This document shows positions 23,455 to 33,756 of a DNA stretch of 64,000 nt, in pieces. Origin of the DNA: Stomoxys calcitrans (lineage: Eukaryota; Arthropoda; Insecta; Diptera; Muscidae). A model generated the notes under the pieces. That model was not told where the DNA came from, did no database searches, and saw only the letters and a program-made list of their open reading frames with translations. The position numbers and the translations under genes are program-made. The first letter of the stretch is position 1. The number at the start of each line of letters is the position of its first letter. The stretch lies in NCBI RefSeq assembly GCF_963082655.1, contig NC_081554.1, forward strand, positions 58,114,369-58,178,368, read 5' to 3'.

Positions 23455-23700
23455 CCAGCCGAATCTTATACACCCTCCGCCATTAGCAGTCAAGTTCTTC
23501 GCCCGGTATCTCTTTATAGGCAAACCAAGGATAAAGGATGAAAATTTCTATGCTATTTGAGCTATGGACCAATTTGGGACAAACTGGTTTTGAATGATTG
23601 AGACTATAGTAGAAGTCATTTGCAAAATTTCAGTAGCCCTATAGGGGCTCTAGAAGTAAAATCGGGAGTTTTGGTTTAAATGGGAGCTATATCAGATTCT
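23455..23700 (+). repeat. End segment of the 153-bp family
   Basis: Begins with TATACACCCTCCGCCATTAG, continues through CGGTATCTCTTTATAGGCAA and then the array-type CCTATAGGGGCTCTAGAAGT and ATGGGAGCTATATCAG. The same segment occurs inverted at about 6,180-6,300. It is truncated by the following SINE. Confidence 0.7.
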
Positions 23701-23701
23701 G

Positions 23702-24033
23702 GAGGAGGCCAACGTAGCGCAGAGATTGGCATATCCGCCTGTGACACTGAATGCTCGGGTTCGAATGAATCCTGGCGAGAACATCAGAAACAAATTTTCA
23801 GCGGTGGTATCCCCTCCTAATGCTGCCAACATTTGTGAGGTACTAGAACATGTAAAAACTTTTCCCCAAAGAGGTGTCGCTCGGCGGCACACAGTTGAGA
23901 CACACGGCTATAAAAGGGAGGTCCCTTATTGAGCTAAAACTTGAATCGAACTGCACTCGTTGACATGTGAGAAGTTTGCCCCTGTTCCTCAATGGAATGT
24001 TCATGGGCAAATTGCATTTGCATATCACGTCCT
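23702..24033 (+). mobile_element. tRNA-derived SINE, near full length
   Basis: Forward copy: head GGAGGCCAACGTAGCGCAGA (A box), B box GGTTCGAATGAATCC carrying a 4-base insertion, body TTTTCAGCGGTGGTATCCCC, then GTAAAAACTTTTCCCCAAAG and tail CAATGGAATGTTCATGGGC. The 4-base duplication GAAT in the B box probably weakens its internal promoter. Confidence 0.88.
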
Positions 24034-24574
24034 GGACCGATTCGGTCCAGAACTCAGCTCACAACACAGTGCCACGACAACAAGAACAAATCTATAGGGC
24101 ATCCCTAACTAACGCTCGAAGATATTTGGAGGACCCCCCTCCAAAGCCAACGTACGAGACAAAAAAAGGTAAACAAGGCGGAAATTAAAGAAATTCCTTG
24201 ACAGAACTCCTGATTGACAGGCAAGGTAAGAAGTGTTCAATCATTATCCTGTATCTGCTACACTCATTTGGGGGGGGGGGGTTTGAGAGTCAGCAGTCTT
24301 TGCGACGTCAAAGAAAAATATCCGACATTTGTCTCTAAGAACTAAAATTTTAACAAAACCTTTTGTAGAAAAAATTTGGATAAAATTTTCAATAAAAATA
24401 AAATTTTGACAAATTTTTTCTTTTTAACAATTATAATAATTTACTTACAATGCATTAAAAACTGGCATCTTACCTGAAATAAAATAAAAAAAAATTTATA
24501 ATTATAAAATTTCAAAGAATGCGTGCTTTTGGTATTTAAAAAAAACAATTCTAACAGCCTGATGTCTTCAGCGA

Positions 24575-25112
24575 TTGAATCAGTCTGTTCAGTTAGGACA
24601 CAGAGGATGAGCATAGACAAAAAAAAGGAGAAGCAGTGACCTCAAGATACTAAAGGAGTAAGTCAAACGTCTATACTATGAAGCTAGGGAGAGTGGTAAT
24701 ATCGCACTATGGTACTTAAAGTGCGATATTTATAGAAAGAATGGCTAAAGAAACCCAGAGGAGAGGTTTTGTCAGATTGATTGAAGCCGACTTCAAGATA
24801 CAAAAAAAAAATCTCTGACAACCCCTCAATGAGAGTGGGTGTGCTCTTCATCATAGAATGCCTTTTTTGGTTAATAGATGAAGTTGGCATTATGTGTAGG
24901 TGCTTGAAGAAGTATTCGTCCAGTCATAGCCTGCCTCATTTACAACAGCCTATCTGCAGCGCTTGAATCAGTTTGTCCAGTTAGGACACAGAAGATGAGC
25001 ATAGATAAAAGAAGGTGAAACAGTGACCTCTAGATACTAAAGAAGGAAGCCAAATGGCTATACAACGAAGCAAGGGATAGTGTTAATATCGCACTATGGT
25101 ACTTATATCAAG
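24575..25112. repeat. Pair of ~140-bp direct repeats
   Basis: CAGTTAGGACACAGAGGATG with about 140 bp of following sequence (24,580-24,722) recurs, diverged, at about 24,967-25,110, both ending in ATATCGCACTATGGTACTTA. Offset is about 387 bp. I do not recognise the unit. Confidence 0.7.
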
Positions 25113-25134
25113 AAAGGCGACTTTTATGGTCTTT

Positions 25135-25366
25135 AGGCCCTTAAACTGAAGTTCGGCATATATAAATATAGCCCGATCAGAATTATATACAGAACACAAG
25201 TTGGGAGTCTTGATACAACTCACTGTTCCAAATTTCAGCGAAATTGGGATATAAATGCGCCTGTTATAGGCCTAAGACCCAAAATCTGCAGATCGGTCTA
25301 TATGACAGCTATATCCAAATATGTTCTAATCTGGACCATTTTTGGTTCGCATATCCGCGGGCCTAA
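25135..25366 (+). repeat. Array III of the ~154-bp family, left of the mariner
   Basis: One to two units with TTTAGGCCCTTAAACTGAAG, TGTTCCAAATTTCAGCGAAA and GATCGGTCTATATGACAGCT. The array is interrupted by a mariner at 25,369 and resumes at about 26,703. Confidence 0.8.
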
Positions 25367-25368
25367 TA

Positions 25369-26675
25369 AAGAGTGATTTGTTAAGAGCTTGATAACTTTT
25401 TTTTTTTAAAAAAACGCATAAAATTTGCAAAATCTCATCGGTTCTTTATTTGAAACGTTAGATTGGTCCATGACATTTACTTTTTGAAGATAATTTCATT
25501 TAAATGTTGACCGCGGCTGCGTCTTAGGTGGTCCATTCGGAAAGTCCAATTTTGGGCAACTTTTTCGAGCATTTCGGCCGGAATAGCCCGAATTTCTTCG
25601 GAAATGTTGTCTTCCAAAGCTGGAATAGTTGCTGGCTTATTTCTGTAGACTTTAGACTTGACGTAGCCCCACAAAAAATAGTCTAAAGGCGTCAAATCGC
25701 ATGATCTTGGTGGCCAACTTACCGGTCCATTTCTTGAGATGAATTGTTCTCCGAAGTTTTCCCTCAAAATGGCCATAGAATCGCGAGCTGTGTGGCATGT
25801 AGCGCCATCTTGTTGAAACCACATGTCAACCAAGTTCAGTTCTTCCATTTTTGGCAACAAAAAGTTTGTTAGCATCGAACGATAGCGATCGCCATTCACC
25901 GTAACGTTGCGTCCAACAGCATCTTTGAAAAAATACGGTCCAATGATTCCACCAGCGTACAAACCACACCAAACAGTGCATTTTTCGGGATGCATGGGCA
26001 GTTCTTGAACGGCTTCTGGTTGCTCTTCACTCCAAATGCGGCAATTTTGCTTATTTACGTAGCCATTCAACCAGAAATGAGCCTCATCGCTGAACAAAAT
26101 TTGTCGATAAAAAAGCGGATTTTCTGCCAATTTTTCTAGGGCCCATTCACTGAAAATTCGACGTTGTGGCAGATCGTTCGGCTTCAGTTCTTGCACGAGC
26201 TGTATTTTATACGGTTTTACACCAAGATCTTTGCGTAAAATCTTCCATGTGGTCGAATAACACAAACCCAATTGCTGCGAACGGCGACGAATCGACATTT
26301 CACGGTCTTCAGCAACACTCTCAGAAACAGACGCAATATTCTCTTCTGTACGCACTGTACGCATTCGTGTGGTTGGTTTAATGTCCAATAAAGTAAACTG
26401 AGTGCGAAACTTGGTCACAATCGCATTAATTGTTTGCTCACTTGGTCGATTATGTAGACCATAAATCGGACGTAAAGCGCGAAACACATTTCGAACCGAA
26501 CACTGATTTTGGTAATAAAATTCAATGGTTTGCAAGCGTTGCTCGTTAGTAAGTCTATTCATGATGAAATGTCAAAGCATACTGAGCATCTTTCTCTTTG
26601 ACACCATGTCTGAAATCCCACGTGATCTGTCAAATACTAATGCATGAAAATCCTAACCTCAAAAAAATCACCCTT
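25369..26675 (-). mobile_element. DD41D mariner-type transposon, apparently complete (1307 bp)
   Basis: Bounded by TA at 25,367-25,368 and 26,676-26,677. Ends are imperfect inverted repeats: AAGAGTGATTTGTTAAGAGC at the left, and the complement of the right end reads AAGGGTGATTTTTTTGAGGT. It encodes one uninterrupted transposase on the minus strand. Length and single-frame structure match an autonomous Tc1/mariner element. It sits inside a ~154-bp tandem array that continues on both sides, so the insertion post-dates the array. Confidence 0.93.
25477..26562 (-). CDS. Mariner-superfamily transposase, DD41D type, 361 aa
   Basis: This is a DDE/D transposase that would bind the inverted ends and catalyse cut-and-paste transposition into TA. 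Residues about 1-120 form the paired helix-turn-helix DNA-binding region. The catalytic domain has D159 (ILFSDEAHFWLNG), D252 (WFQQDGATCHTAR) and D294 (CDLTPLDYFLWG). The last two aspartates are separated by 41 residues, the spacing of the DD41D group described from the fruit-fly rosa element, unlike DD34D of classic mariner. The frame is intact from the ATG at 26,562 to the stop at 25,477 and has the usual length for the family (~350 aa). All three catalytic residues are present, so activity is possible. The ends match only moderately, which could reduce function. Family assignment is strong; activity is inference. Confidence 0.95.
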   Translation of the reverse strand: MNRLTNEQRLQTIEFYYQNQCSVRNVFRALRPIYGLHNRPSEQTINAIVTKFRTQFTLLDIKPTTRMRTVRTEENIASVSESVAEDREMSIRRRSQQLGLCYSTTWKILRKDLGVKPYKIQLVQELKPNDLPQRRIFSEWALEKLAENPLFYRQILFSDEAHFWLNGYVNKQNCRIWSEEQPEAVQELPMHPEKCTVWCGLYAGGIIGPYFFKDAVGRNVTVNGDRYRSMLTNFLLPKMEELNLVDMWFQQDGATCHTARDSMAILRENFGEQFISRNGPVSWPPRSCDLTPLDYFLWGYVKSKVYRNKPATIPALEDNISEEIRAIPAEMLEKVAQNWTFRMDHLRRSRGQHLNEIIFKK

Positions 26676-26702
26676 TAAAACTCACTATTCTGAGTTTCGG
26701 AA

Positions 26703-27600
26703 AAACCCGGTAGTACATGCACCTGTTATAGGCTTAAGACCCTAAATCGCTGGATCGGTTTATATGGCAGCTATATGTAAATATGCTCCGATTTACACCA
26801 TATTCGGTTAGGATGACAAGGCCCCTAGTGCAACTCACTGTTTCAAATTTCAGCAAAATCGGAGAATAAATGCGCCATTTATGGTCTTTAGACCCTAAGG
26901 CGGAAGATCGGTCTCTATGGCAGCTATATCTCAATATAGTCCGATCTGGACCATATCCGGTACAGATGCTGGGAGGCTTGACACAACTCACTGTTCCAAA
27001 TTTCAGCGAAATCGGGTAATAAATGCGCCTGTTATAGGCCTAAGACCCAAAATCGGCGGAACGGTCTATATGGCAGCTATATATAAATATGGTCCAAGAT
27101 AAACCATATTCGGATCGGATGTCGAGCACCCTAGTGCAACTCACTGTTTCAAATTTCAGCAAAATCGGAGAATAAATGCGCCATTTATGGTCTTTAGACC
27201 CTACAGCTAAAGATCGGTCTCTATGCCATCGGTCTCTGAATATAGCCCGATCTGGATTATATCCAGGACAGACGTTGGAAGTCTTGATACATCGCACTGT
27301 TCCAAATTTCAGCGAAGTGCGGTAATATATGCGCCTGTTATAGGCCTAAGACCCAAAATCGGCAGATCGGTCTATTTGGTAGCTATATCCAAATATAGTC
27401 CGATGTGGCCCATTTAAAACCTGAAACTGCGTATAGAAGAAATACGAGTCTGTGCAAAATTTCAACTCAACATCTCAGTTTTTAAAGACTGTAGCGTGAT
27501 TAGAACTGACGGACAGACGGACGGAAACGCGAACGGGCAGACAGACACACGGACATGGAAAAATCGTCTTAGAATATTACAACGATCCGATATTTCGGGA
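26703..27600 (+). repeat. Array III of the ~154-bp family, right part, plus terminal domain
   Basis: The GATCGGT-type landmark falls at about 26,752, 26,906, 27,061, 27,213 and 27,367, spacing 152-155 bp. Units alternate two subtypes (TGCGCCTGTTATAGGC and TGCGCCATTTATGGTC), suggesting a two-unit higher-order structure of about 308 bp. The block ends with ACGGACAGACGGACGGAAAC, the conserved terminal domain. Confidence 0.88.
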
Positions 27601-28330
27601 AAAAAGTGTCTATAGGGCCACCCCACCCCCATAACACCACCCTAATGGGACGTAGTTGCTGAAAATTGCAATATTGGACTAAATTTAAATAAAGCTATTA
27701 GAGAGTAGAATACGAATCTAATAGCCAAATGTGGGATCAAGTTTTTGGAGGTTCACCCCTTCCCCAAAACCCTCCCCAAACAGGACTTGTTTACTGACCA
27801 TGGCAATATGGGGCTTAAATAAAAGCTATTTGAGTGTAGAATACGAGTCTGATATCCATATGTGGGATCAAGTGTTTGGGGGCCGCCCCTCCCCAAAAAC
27901 ACCCCTAAAGAGAGGGGAGGGGGCCTCCCCTCCCCCAAAATGGCCCCAAAAAGGAAAAATTTACGACTACAGTAATATATGGGCTCAAATGAGAGGTCTT
28001 TGGGAGTGAGGCACGAATTTGATATCAATATTTGTGAAAAAGTCCACCTCACCCCCATAACACCACCCAAATAGGAAGTTTTTTCTGACCATTGCAATAC
28101 GGGACTCAAACAAGAGGTATTTTAGAATAGAACACGAATTTGATAAATTTTTAAGGGCCAAGTTTCTGAGTTGACGCCTCATCCCCCAAACAACCTTTAA
28201 ATCGGCCATGGAAATATGGGGCTTAAATGAAAGGAATTTGTGAGTAGACCACCAATCTGATATCAACATTCGGAACCAACTGGACGTCCCACCGCCACAA
28301 CAACCCCCATTAAGACGTATATAAAAACTC
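27600..28330 (+). repeat. Helitron-associated ~125-bp tandem units
   Basis: Five to six diverged units with CCACCCCATAACACC-like C-rich blocks, CAATATGGGGCTTAAAT and AGAATACGAGTCTGATATCC. The same C-rich unit fills the elements at 28.4-30.0, 33.8-35.1, 45.8-46.7 and 57.2-60.6 kb. No 3' terminus was found for this block. Confidence 0.75.
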
Positions 28331-28358
28331 AAAAACTCTTATATACAAACTCAAAAAC

Positions 28359-28951
28359 TCTTATATACAAACTCAAAAACGGCTGAACCAAATACCTTGA
28401 CATTTTCACAGATTGTGTAGGTTGGTCTGGAAAGAAACATAGCCTATATAATTTTTTGAAATCAGGAGGGGGGCGGACGCTCCCCCTTATCCCAAAAGTA
28501 CTACCCAAAAATAAATGTGGACCTATCGGGACAAAATGGGATTCAAATAAAAGGTATTCAAGAGTAGAGTACGAATTTCCTAATAAAAGTTGGGTCCAAG
28601 TACCTGGGGGAACGCCCCAGCCCCAAAACCCCTTGAAATAGATTCATTTGACAATCATGACAATATGGGACTCAAATGAAAGGTATTCGAGAGTGGATTA
28701 CGAATATGGTCAGAAAGGAGGAATAGGCTTTATAATTTATTGATATCGGAAGGGGGTGGACCCTTCCCCGTTACCCCAAAAACACTACCCAAAATCAAAA
28801 TTTGGACCGCTAAGGACGATATGGGTATCAAATGAAAAGTACGCGGGAGTAGATAACGAATCTGGCATACAAATTCATGTCGAAATATAGGGGGTCATCT
28901 CACCCCCACAAAGTTAAAGAAGGCGCAGCGAAGCGGGCCCGGTTCGGCTAG
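28359..28951 (+). mobile_element. Helitron-like non-autonomous element H1 (593 bp)
   Basis: The proposed 5' end is TCTTATATACAAACTCAAAA, preceded by a partial duplicate of the same end (28,337). The 3' end is GGTTCGGCTAG followed by T, matching the Helitron rule of a TC start and a CTRR end before T. Just before CTAG lies the palindrome CGGGCCCG inside a nearly perfect inverted repeat CGAAGCGGG/CCCGGTTCG. The interior has the C-rich ~125-bp units and no Rep/helicase. Assignment rests on end structure. Confidence 0.7.
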
Positions 28952-29973
28952 TCTTATAAATAAAATTCAATTTGAACCGATTACCTTGAAATTTTCACAG
29001 ATTGTGTAGGTTGGTCTGGAAAGAAACATAGCCTATATATTTTTTTGATATCAGGAGGGGGGGCGGACCCTCCCCCTTACCCGAAAAGTATTACCCAAAA
29101 CAAAATTGGAACGATCAGGACAATATGGGATTCAAATGAAAGGTATTCAAGAGTAGAGTAGGAATTTTCTAATAAAATTTGGGTCCAAGTTCCTGGGGGA
29201 ATGCCCCAGCCCCAAAACCCCTTGAAATAGGTTCATTTGACAATCATGACAATATGAGACTCAAATGAAAGGTATTCGAGAGTGGATTACGAATATGGTC
29301 AGGGGGTGGACCCTCCCCCATCACCCCAAAAACACTACCCAAAATCAAAATTGAACTGCTAAGGACGATTTGGGTATCAAAAGAAAGGTACGCGGGAGTA
29401 AATAACGAATCTGGCATACAAATTCGTGTCGAAGTATAGGGGGTGACCTCACCCCCACAAAACGCCCAAAATGGGCATTAGACCCATTATAACTATGGGG
29501 CTGAACCGATTTTCTTAAAATATTCATAGATTGTATAGGTTTGTCTAGAAGGAAACATAGGTTATATAATTTTTAGATATTGGAGGGGGGAGGGCGGATC
29601 CACCCCTTAACCCCAAAAACGCCACCCATAACCAAAAGTGTTCCGATGGGCACAATAAGGGTATCAAATGATAGGTATTGGAGACTAGAAAACGAATATC
29701 GTATAAAAATTTGGGTCCAAGAACCCGGAGGGCCGCCCCGACCTCAAAACTCCTCTAAACAGATATATTCGAAGTTCAGGTCAATATGGGACTCTAATGA
29801 AAAGTATTAGGGAGTAGATTACAAATATGGCATAAAACACTAGGTCTAAGTCATAGACGGACGTAGACTACAATGGCACGAATTCGATATTCACATTGAG
29901 GGCAAAGTGTCCCACCCTAAAAAGATATTAGGGAGTTAAAGAAGGAGCAGCGGAGCGGGCCCGGTTCGGATAG
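28952..29973 (+). mobile_element. Helitron-like element H2 (1022 bp), abutting H1
   Basis: Starts TCTTATAAATAAAATTCAAT immediately after the CTAG of H1 and carries the same 5' subterminal block (TTTTCACAGATTGTGTAGGT). It ends CGGAGCGGGCCCGGTTCGGATAG followed by T, a CTAG end with one change. The interior holds several ~125-bp C-rich units. It is a head-to-tail partner of H1 with no intervening base. Confidence 0.7.
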
Positions 29974-31320
29974 TTTCCTATAAAAATGATTTTGACAAAA
30001 TTTCTTATAAAAATTAAATTTTAACAAAATTTCCTTAAGAAATGAAATTTTTACAATTTTTTTTACAGAATTTAAGCCAAGGCTTTCATAGTTGTCCCCT
30101 ACCACCAAAGTAGGTCTTCAATATAAAACTATTATCATTGGCCAGTGTGTCTCAAGGTTGGCCTTGCGTTGCACCCTATCTATAAATGCTGTTTTCCCTT
30201 AGCCTCCCAATGGACACGTATTTAAGTGGCCATTATGTATGGGCCTGCTGATGAACAATTCAAAAAAAAAAAAGAAAAAATCTTGATGTCGATGTCGAGA
30301 TGTGTCCATGTCGAATGTCAGATTGCCATGCAGGCATAAGAAGTGCCTGTTTGCCAGTTGTTTGTTGTAGAGTGGTGTGGTGTGGTGTGGAGTGTTGTGG
30401 AAGTTCCAAGCACCAACGAGAGTAGAGATTGCTATTTGTTGCTGATCATGGACATGATAGCTTCAATGTTGTGCATGTTGCAATTGTCGTTTTTGCTGTT
30501 TTTTTTTTTTTTTGCTTTTTTCAGCCGGCCAGTCAGTCAGTCAGTCGGCTAGGCCAGCTAGCAATTGTTTATGTTGCTAATTCAGATAAGCTGGTTTGGT
30601 TTTGTTTTTGTTGGTGCTGTGCATCAAGTTTATCTCGGAGTGAAGTTCATTAAAAGTGACACATAGTTTCCTGTGGCCGTGTAGAAAATGCCTTGGATTC
30701 CTTTTGGGTTGTTACTGCGCTTCGTTGGCAGTTACATCTTAATCAGTGTTGATGGCACCGGCATTGCTTTTTCAAGCTTTGGTGGGGTTTTTTTTTCTTT
30801 CCAACTTCTTCTTCTCTTGTTGGTTTTTTTTTTAGTTTTTTGTCATCGACACCATTTAAGACGTGTTTCTAAGTGCTTGTCGGTACAGTTGGATTAGTTT
30901 AATAGCAGAGACAAAAACATAACCCAAAGACAGGAGGCCAACAATGGTAATGAGTTGGTTATGTTTTGCTATAGAGGCTCTAAATTTGCTAATGTTGGGT
31001 ATGGGGAGAGAAAAGGTTCAAAATTTCATAAGGGCTTAGACTTGGATAGGCCCTGTATGTGGGTACACTGTTGCGGGCCAACCCATGAATGCCATTAGCC
31101 CTCTAGCAGGTGAATATGAAAAAAATTGCCTTTTTCGTCCTTTCCAAAATGTGGAATACGGAGATAAGTTCCTCACTGGGCTCTTTAACTCTTCAGTTGA
31201 AAAGATGGTAGGGGTGTTTCTTTTCCCCTGTTTGCCTTTTTATCCTTTCCAGAATGTGGAATATGGAAAAAATTACCACAGTGGGCTCCTTATATCCCCA
31301 GCTGCTATAACGAAAGTAAA
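29974..31320. other. Non-coding stretch; no gene supported
   Basis: The first ~100 bp are AAATTTTAACAAAATTTCC-type repeats related to the 29-bp satellite. Then come poly-A and poly-T runs, GTGTGG repeats near 30,373-30,400 and a CAGT run at 30,530-30,550. At 31,110-31,300 a ~120-bp direct repeat carries CCTTTCCAAAATGTGGAATA and its variant CCTTTCCAGAATGTGGAATA. Confidence 0.6.
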
Positions 31321-31323
31321 AAG

Positions 31324-31930
31324 GCCACCGCAACGCAAAAGTTAGCATATCCGCCTATGACGCTGAACTCGGTGATTATCCCTTCCCAATGCTGGTGGCT
31401 TTTGTGAGGTAAAATTGCAAATTTTGTCCATGAACATTCCACTAAGGAACAGGGGGAAACTTCACAACTATCAATGAGTGCAGTCCGATTCAAGTTTAAG
31501 CTCAATGATAAGGGGCCTTCTTTTTATAGCCAGGTCCGAACGGCGTGCCTTAGTGCGACATCTTTTTGGAGAGAAGTTTTTTCATGGCATATTATCTCAC
31601 AAATGTTGCCAGCAATAGGAGGGGAAAGATACCGCAGAAAAATTTTCTGATGTTCTCGCCAGGATTCGAACCCAGGCGTTCAGCATCATAGGCGGACATG
31701 CTAACCTCTGCGCTACGGTGGCCTCCTGGCTTTTGTGAGGTACTTTGTCATGTAAAAACTTCTCCCCAAAGAGGTGTAGCACTGTGGCACGCCATTCGGA
31801 CTCGGCTATAAAAAGGAGACCCCTTACCATTCAGCTTAAAACTTTAATCTGACAGCACTCTTTCACATGTGAGAAGCTTGCCATTGTTTTTTAATGGAAT
31901 GCTCATGGGAAAGTTTGAATTTTCCAAAAA
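31324..31930 (+). mobile_element. tRNA-derived SINE split by a second SINE
   Basis: The forward SINE begins GGCCACCGCAACGCAAAAGT, lacks its B-box region through a deletion, and reaches GGTGGCTTTTGTGAGGTA at 31,411. After the inserted copy it resumes at 31,727 and continues through AAAAACTTCTCCCCAAAGAG to the tail AATGGAATGCTCATGGGA at about 31,912. It is the older of the two insertions. Confidence 0.88.
31412..31726 (-). mobile_element. Full-length SINE nested in a SINE, with 16-bp target duplication
   Basis: The 315-bp reverse copy lies between exact 16-bp direct repeats TGGCTTTTGTGAGGTA at 31,396-31,411 and 31,727-31,742. Its reversed head carries a consensus A-box region (TAGCGCAGAGGTTAGCATG on the minus strand) and a perfect B box GGTTCGAATCC. 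The best-preserved SINE copy in the window and a good reference for the family. Confidence 0.95.
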
Positions 31931-31939
31931 AAAAAAAAC

Positions 31940-32845
31940 TAGGGGTACTTCTTCTCACCTGAAGTTAAAAGGAACCCACTGTGATACCCAGCAGAATTTG
32001 TCAGCTTTCCTTCATGGTTGAGTGAAAAGTCTCCTTGCCTTTCCTTAATTGAACAATTCCTGGAAAAACTTCAAACTTACTTTATTTTCCCTTTCCAGAT
32101 ATCCTGGTAAAGTATTTGGTTGCTCTGCTATAACTTTAACACCATTCACCTGTGTATGACTTTCCTCTTGCCAATGTCAATAACTACCTCAACATGCTTG
32201 CCCATCTGCTGTTGACTTCTTCTTCTTCTTCTAATAAACAATTTGCGGTGCCTGCAGGATATTTCTCATATCGTTGATAACCATGAATGATGACAACCGC
32301 ATCCATTGGTCAATGCAAGGAACGCAACGCACCCGCAACGCACCCGCACCACAACCAAGACTAAATAAAACCTGGAACTTTTGCCAACTTCTCTTCCTGC
32401 AAATGGCAGAACAAATGCTGCGGTTTGAATGAAACAACAGCTGAGCTAACGCTTGAGATTGTTGATTATTTGCACAGCATCTGGGCTGAGAGGAAAGAAA
32501 AAGTTTTTGTTGGTGAATAGAGTAAAACTACACGGGGAATAAAAGAGGAAAACTTTGGAGTAGGTTTTTCTTAACATAAAATTTGTAAGAAAAAAATCTT
32601 GAAAGACAATATTTCCATTTTTTGCCAAGGACAATGTTTTAAAGAGGTTTCTTCTGCAACTTAGTTTCTGGCCAAGAACGATGCCCAAGTTATCGGCCTT
32701 CGAAGAGAACAAAGGTAGCTCCACCCTTCTAGGACAGGTCTTATGAAAACACCCAGCTTTCTCCTCCTGGGGTTTGTGCCAAACTTTTAGCCCTCGCCCA
32801 TTCCAACAGCTTTCTAAAAGCCCTTGAGGGAGGTCCATAACAGTA
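31940..32845. other. Non-coding stretch; no gene supported
   Basis: No recognised protein motif. A 137-residue minus-strand open frame (32,446-32,859) has no domain I can identify and runs into the satellite, so it is not called a gene. A TTC run lies near 32,218-32,231. Confidence 0.55.
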
Positions 32846-33750
32846 GAGAGTAAAGACAAAATTTCAATGAAATTTTCTCTAAAGACAAAATTTCAGTGAA
32901 ATTTTCTCTAAAGACAAAATTTCAGTGAAATTTTCTCTAAAGACAAAATTTCAGTGATATTTTCTCTAAAGACAAAATTTCAGTGAAATTTTCTCTAAAG
33001 ACAAAATTTCAGTGAAAATTTCTCTAAAGACAAAAATTTCAGTGAAATTTTCTCTAAAGACAAAATTTCCATAAAATTTTCTCTAAAGACAAAATTTCCA
33101 TGAAATTTTCCCTAAAGACAAAATTTCAGTGAAATATTCTTTAAAGACAAAATTTCCATGAAATTTTCTCTAAAGACAAAATTTCCATGCAATTTTCTCT
33201 AAAGACAAAATTTCCATGCAATTTTCTCTAAAGACAAAATTTCCATGCAATTTTCTCTAAAGACAAAATTTCGTTGAAATTTTTTCTAAAGACAAAATTT
33301 CGTTGAAATTTTCTCTAAAGACAAAATTTCACTAAAGACAAAATTTCAGTGAAATTTTCTCTAAAGAAAAAATTTCAGTGAAATTTTCTCTAAAGACAAA
33401 ATTTCAGTGAAATTTTCTCTAAAGACAAAATTTCAGTGAAATTTTCTCTAAAGACAAAATTTCAGTGAAATTTTCTCTAAAGACAAAATTTCAGTGAAAT
33501 TTTCTCTAAAGACAAAATTTCAGTGAAATTTTCTCTAAAGACAAAATTTCAGTGAAATTTTCTCTAAAGACAAAATTTTCCTTAATATTTTCTTTAAAGA
33601 CAAAATGTCAGTGAAAGAGAAAATTTCCATGAAATTTTCCCTAAAGACAAAATTTCAGTGAAATTTTCCCTAAAGACAAAATTTCAGTGAAATTTCTCTG
33701 AAGACAAAATTTCAGTGAAATTTTCTCTGAAGACAAAATTTCAGTGAAAT
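32846..33750 (-). repeat. 29-bp satellite, block A (about 31 units)
   Basis: Units read TTTCAGTGAAATTTTCTCTA followed by AAGACAAAA, period 29 bp. This is the reverse complement of the family in block C. Subtypes with CAGTG, CCATG and CGTTG at the same position are clustered. Confidence 0.95.
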
Positions 33751-33756
33751 CTATTA

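Noticed and set aside
31412..31726. tRNA gene
   Set aside because: The A and B boxes are present, but the sequence is followed by a SINE body, recurs many times, and does not fold into a complete cloverleaf with an acceptor stem.
32446..32859. 137-codon minus-strand open frame
   Set aside because: No recognised motif, begins beside the satellite and has no supporting signals; length is possible by chance.
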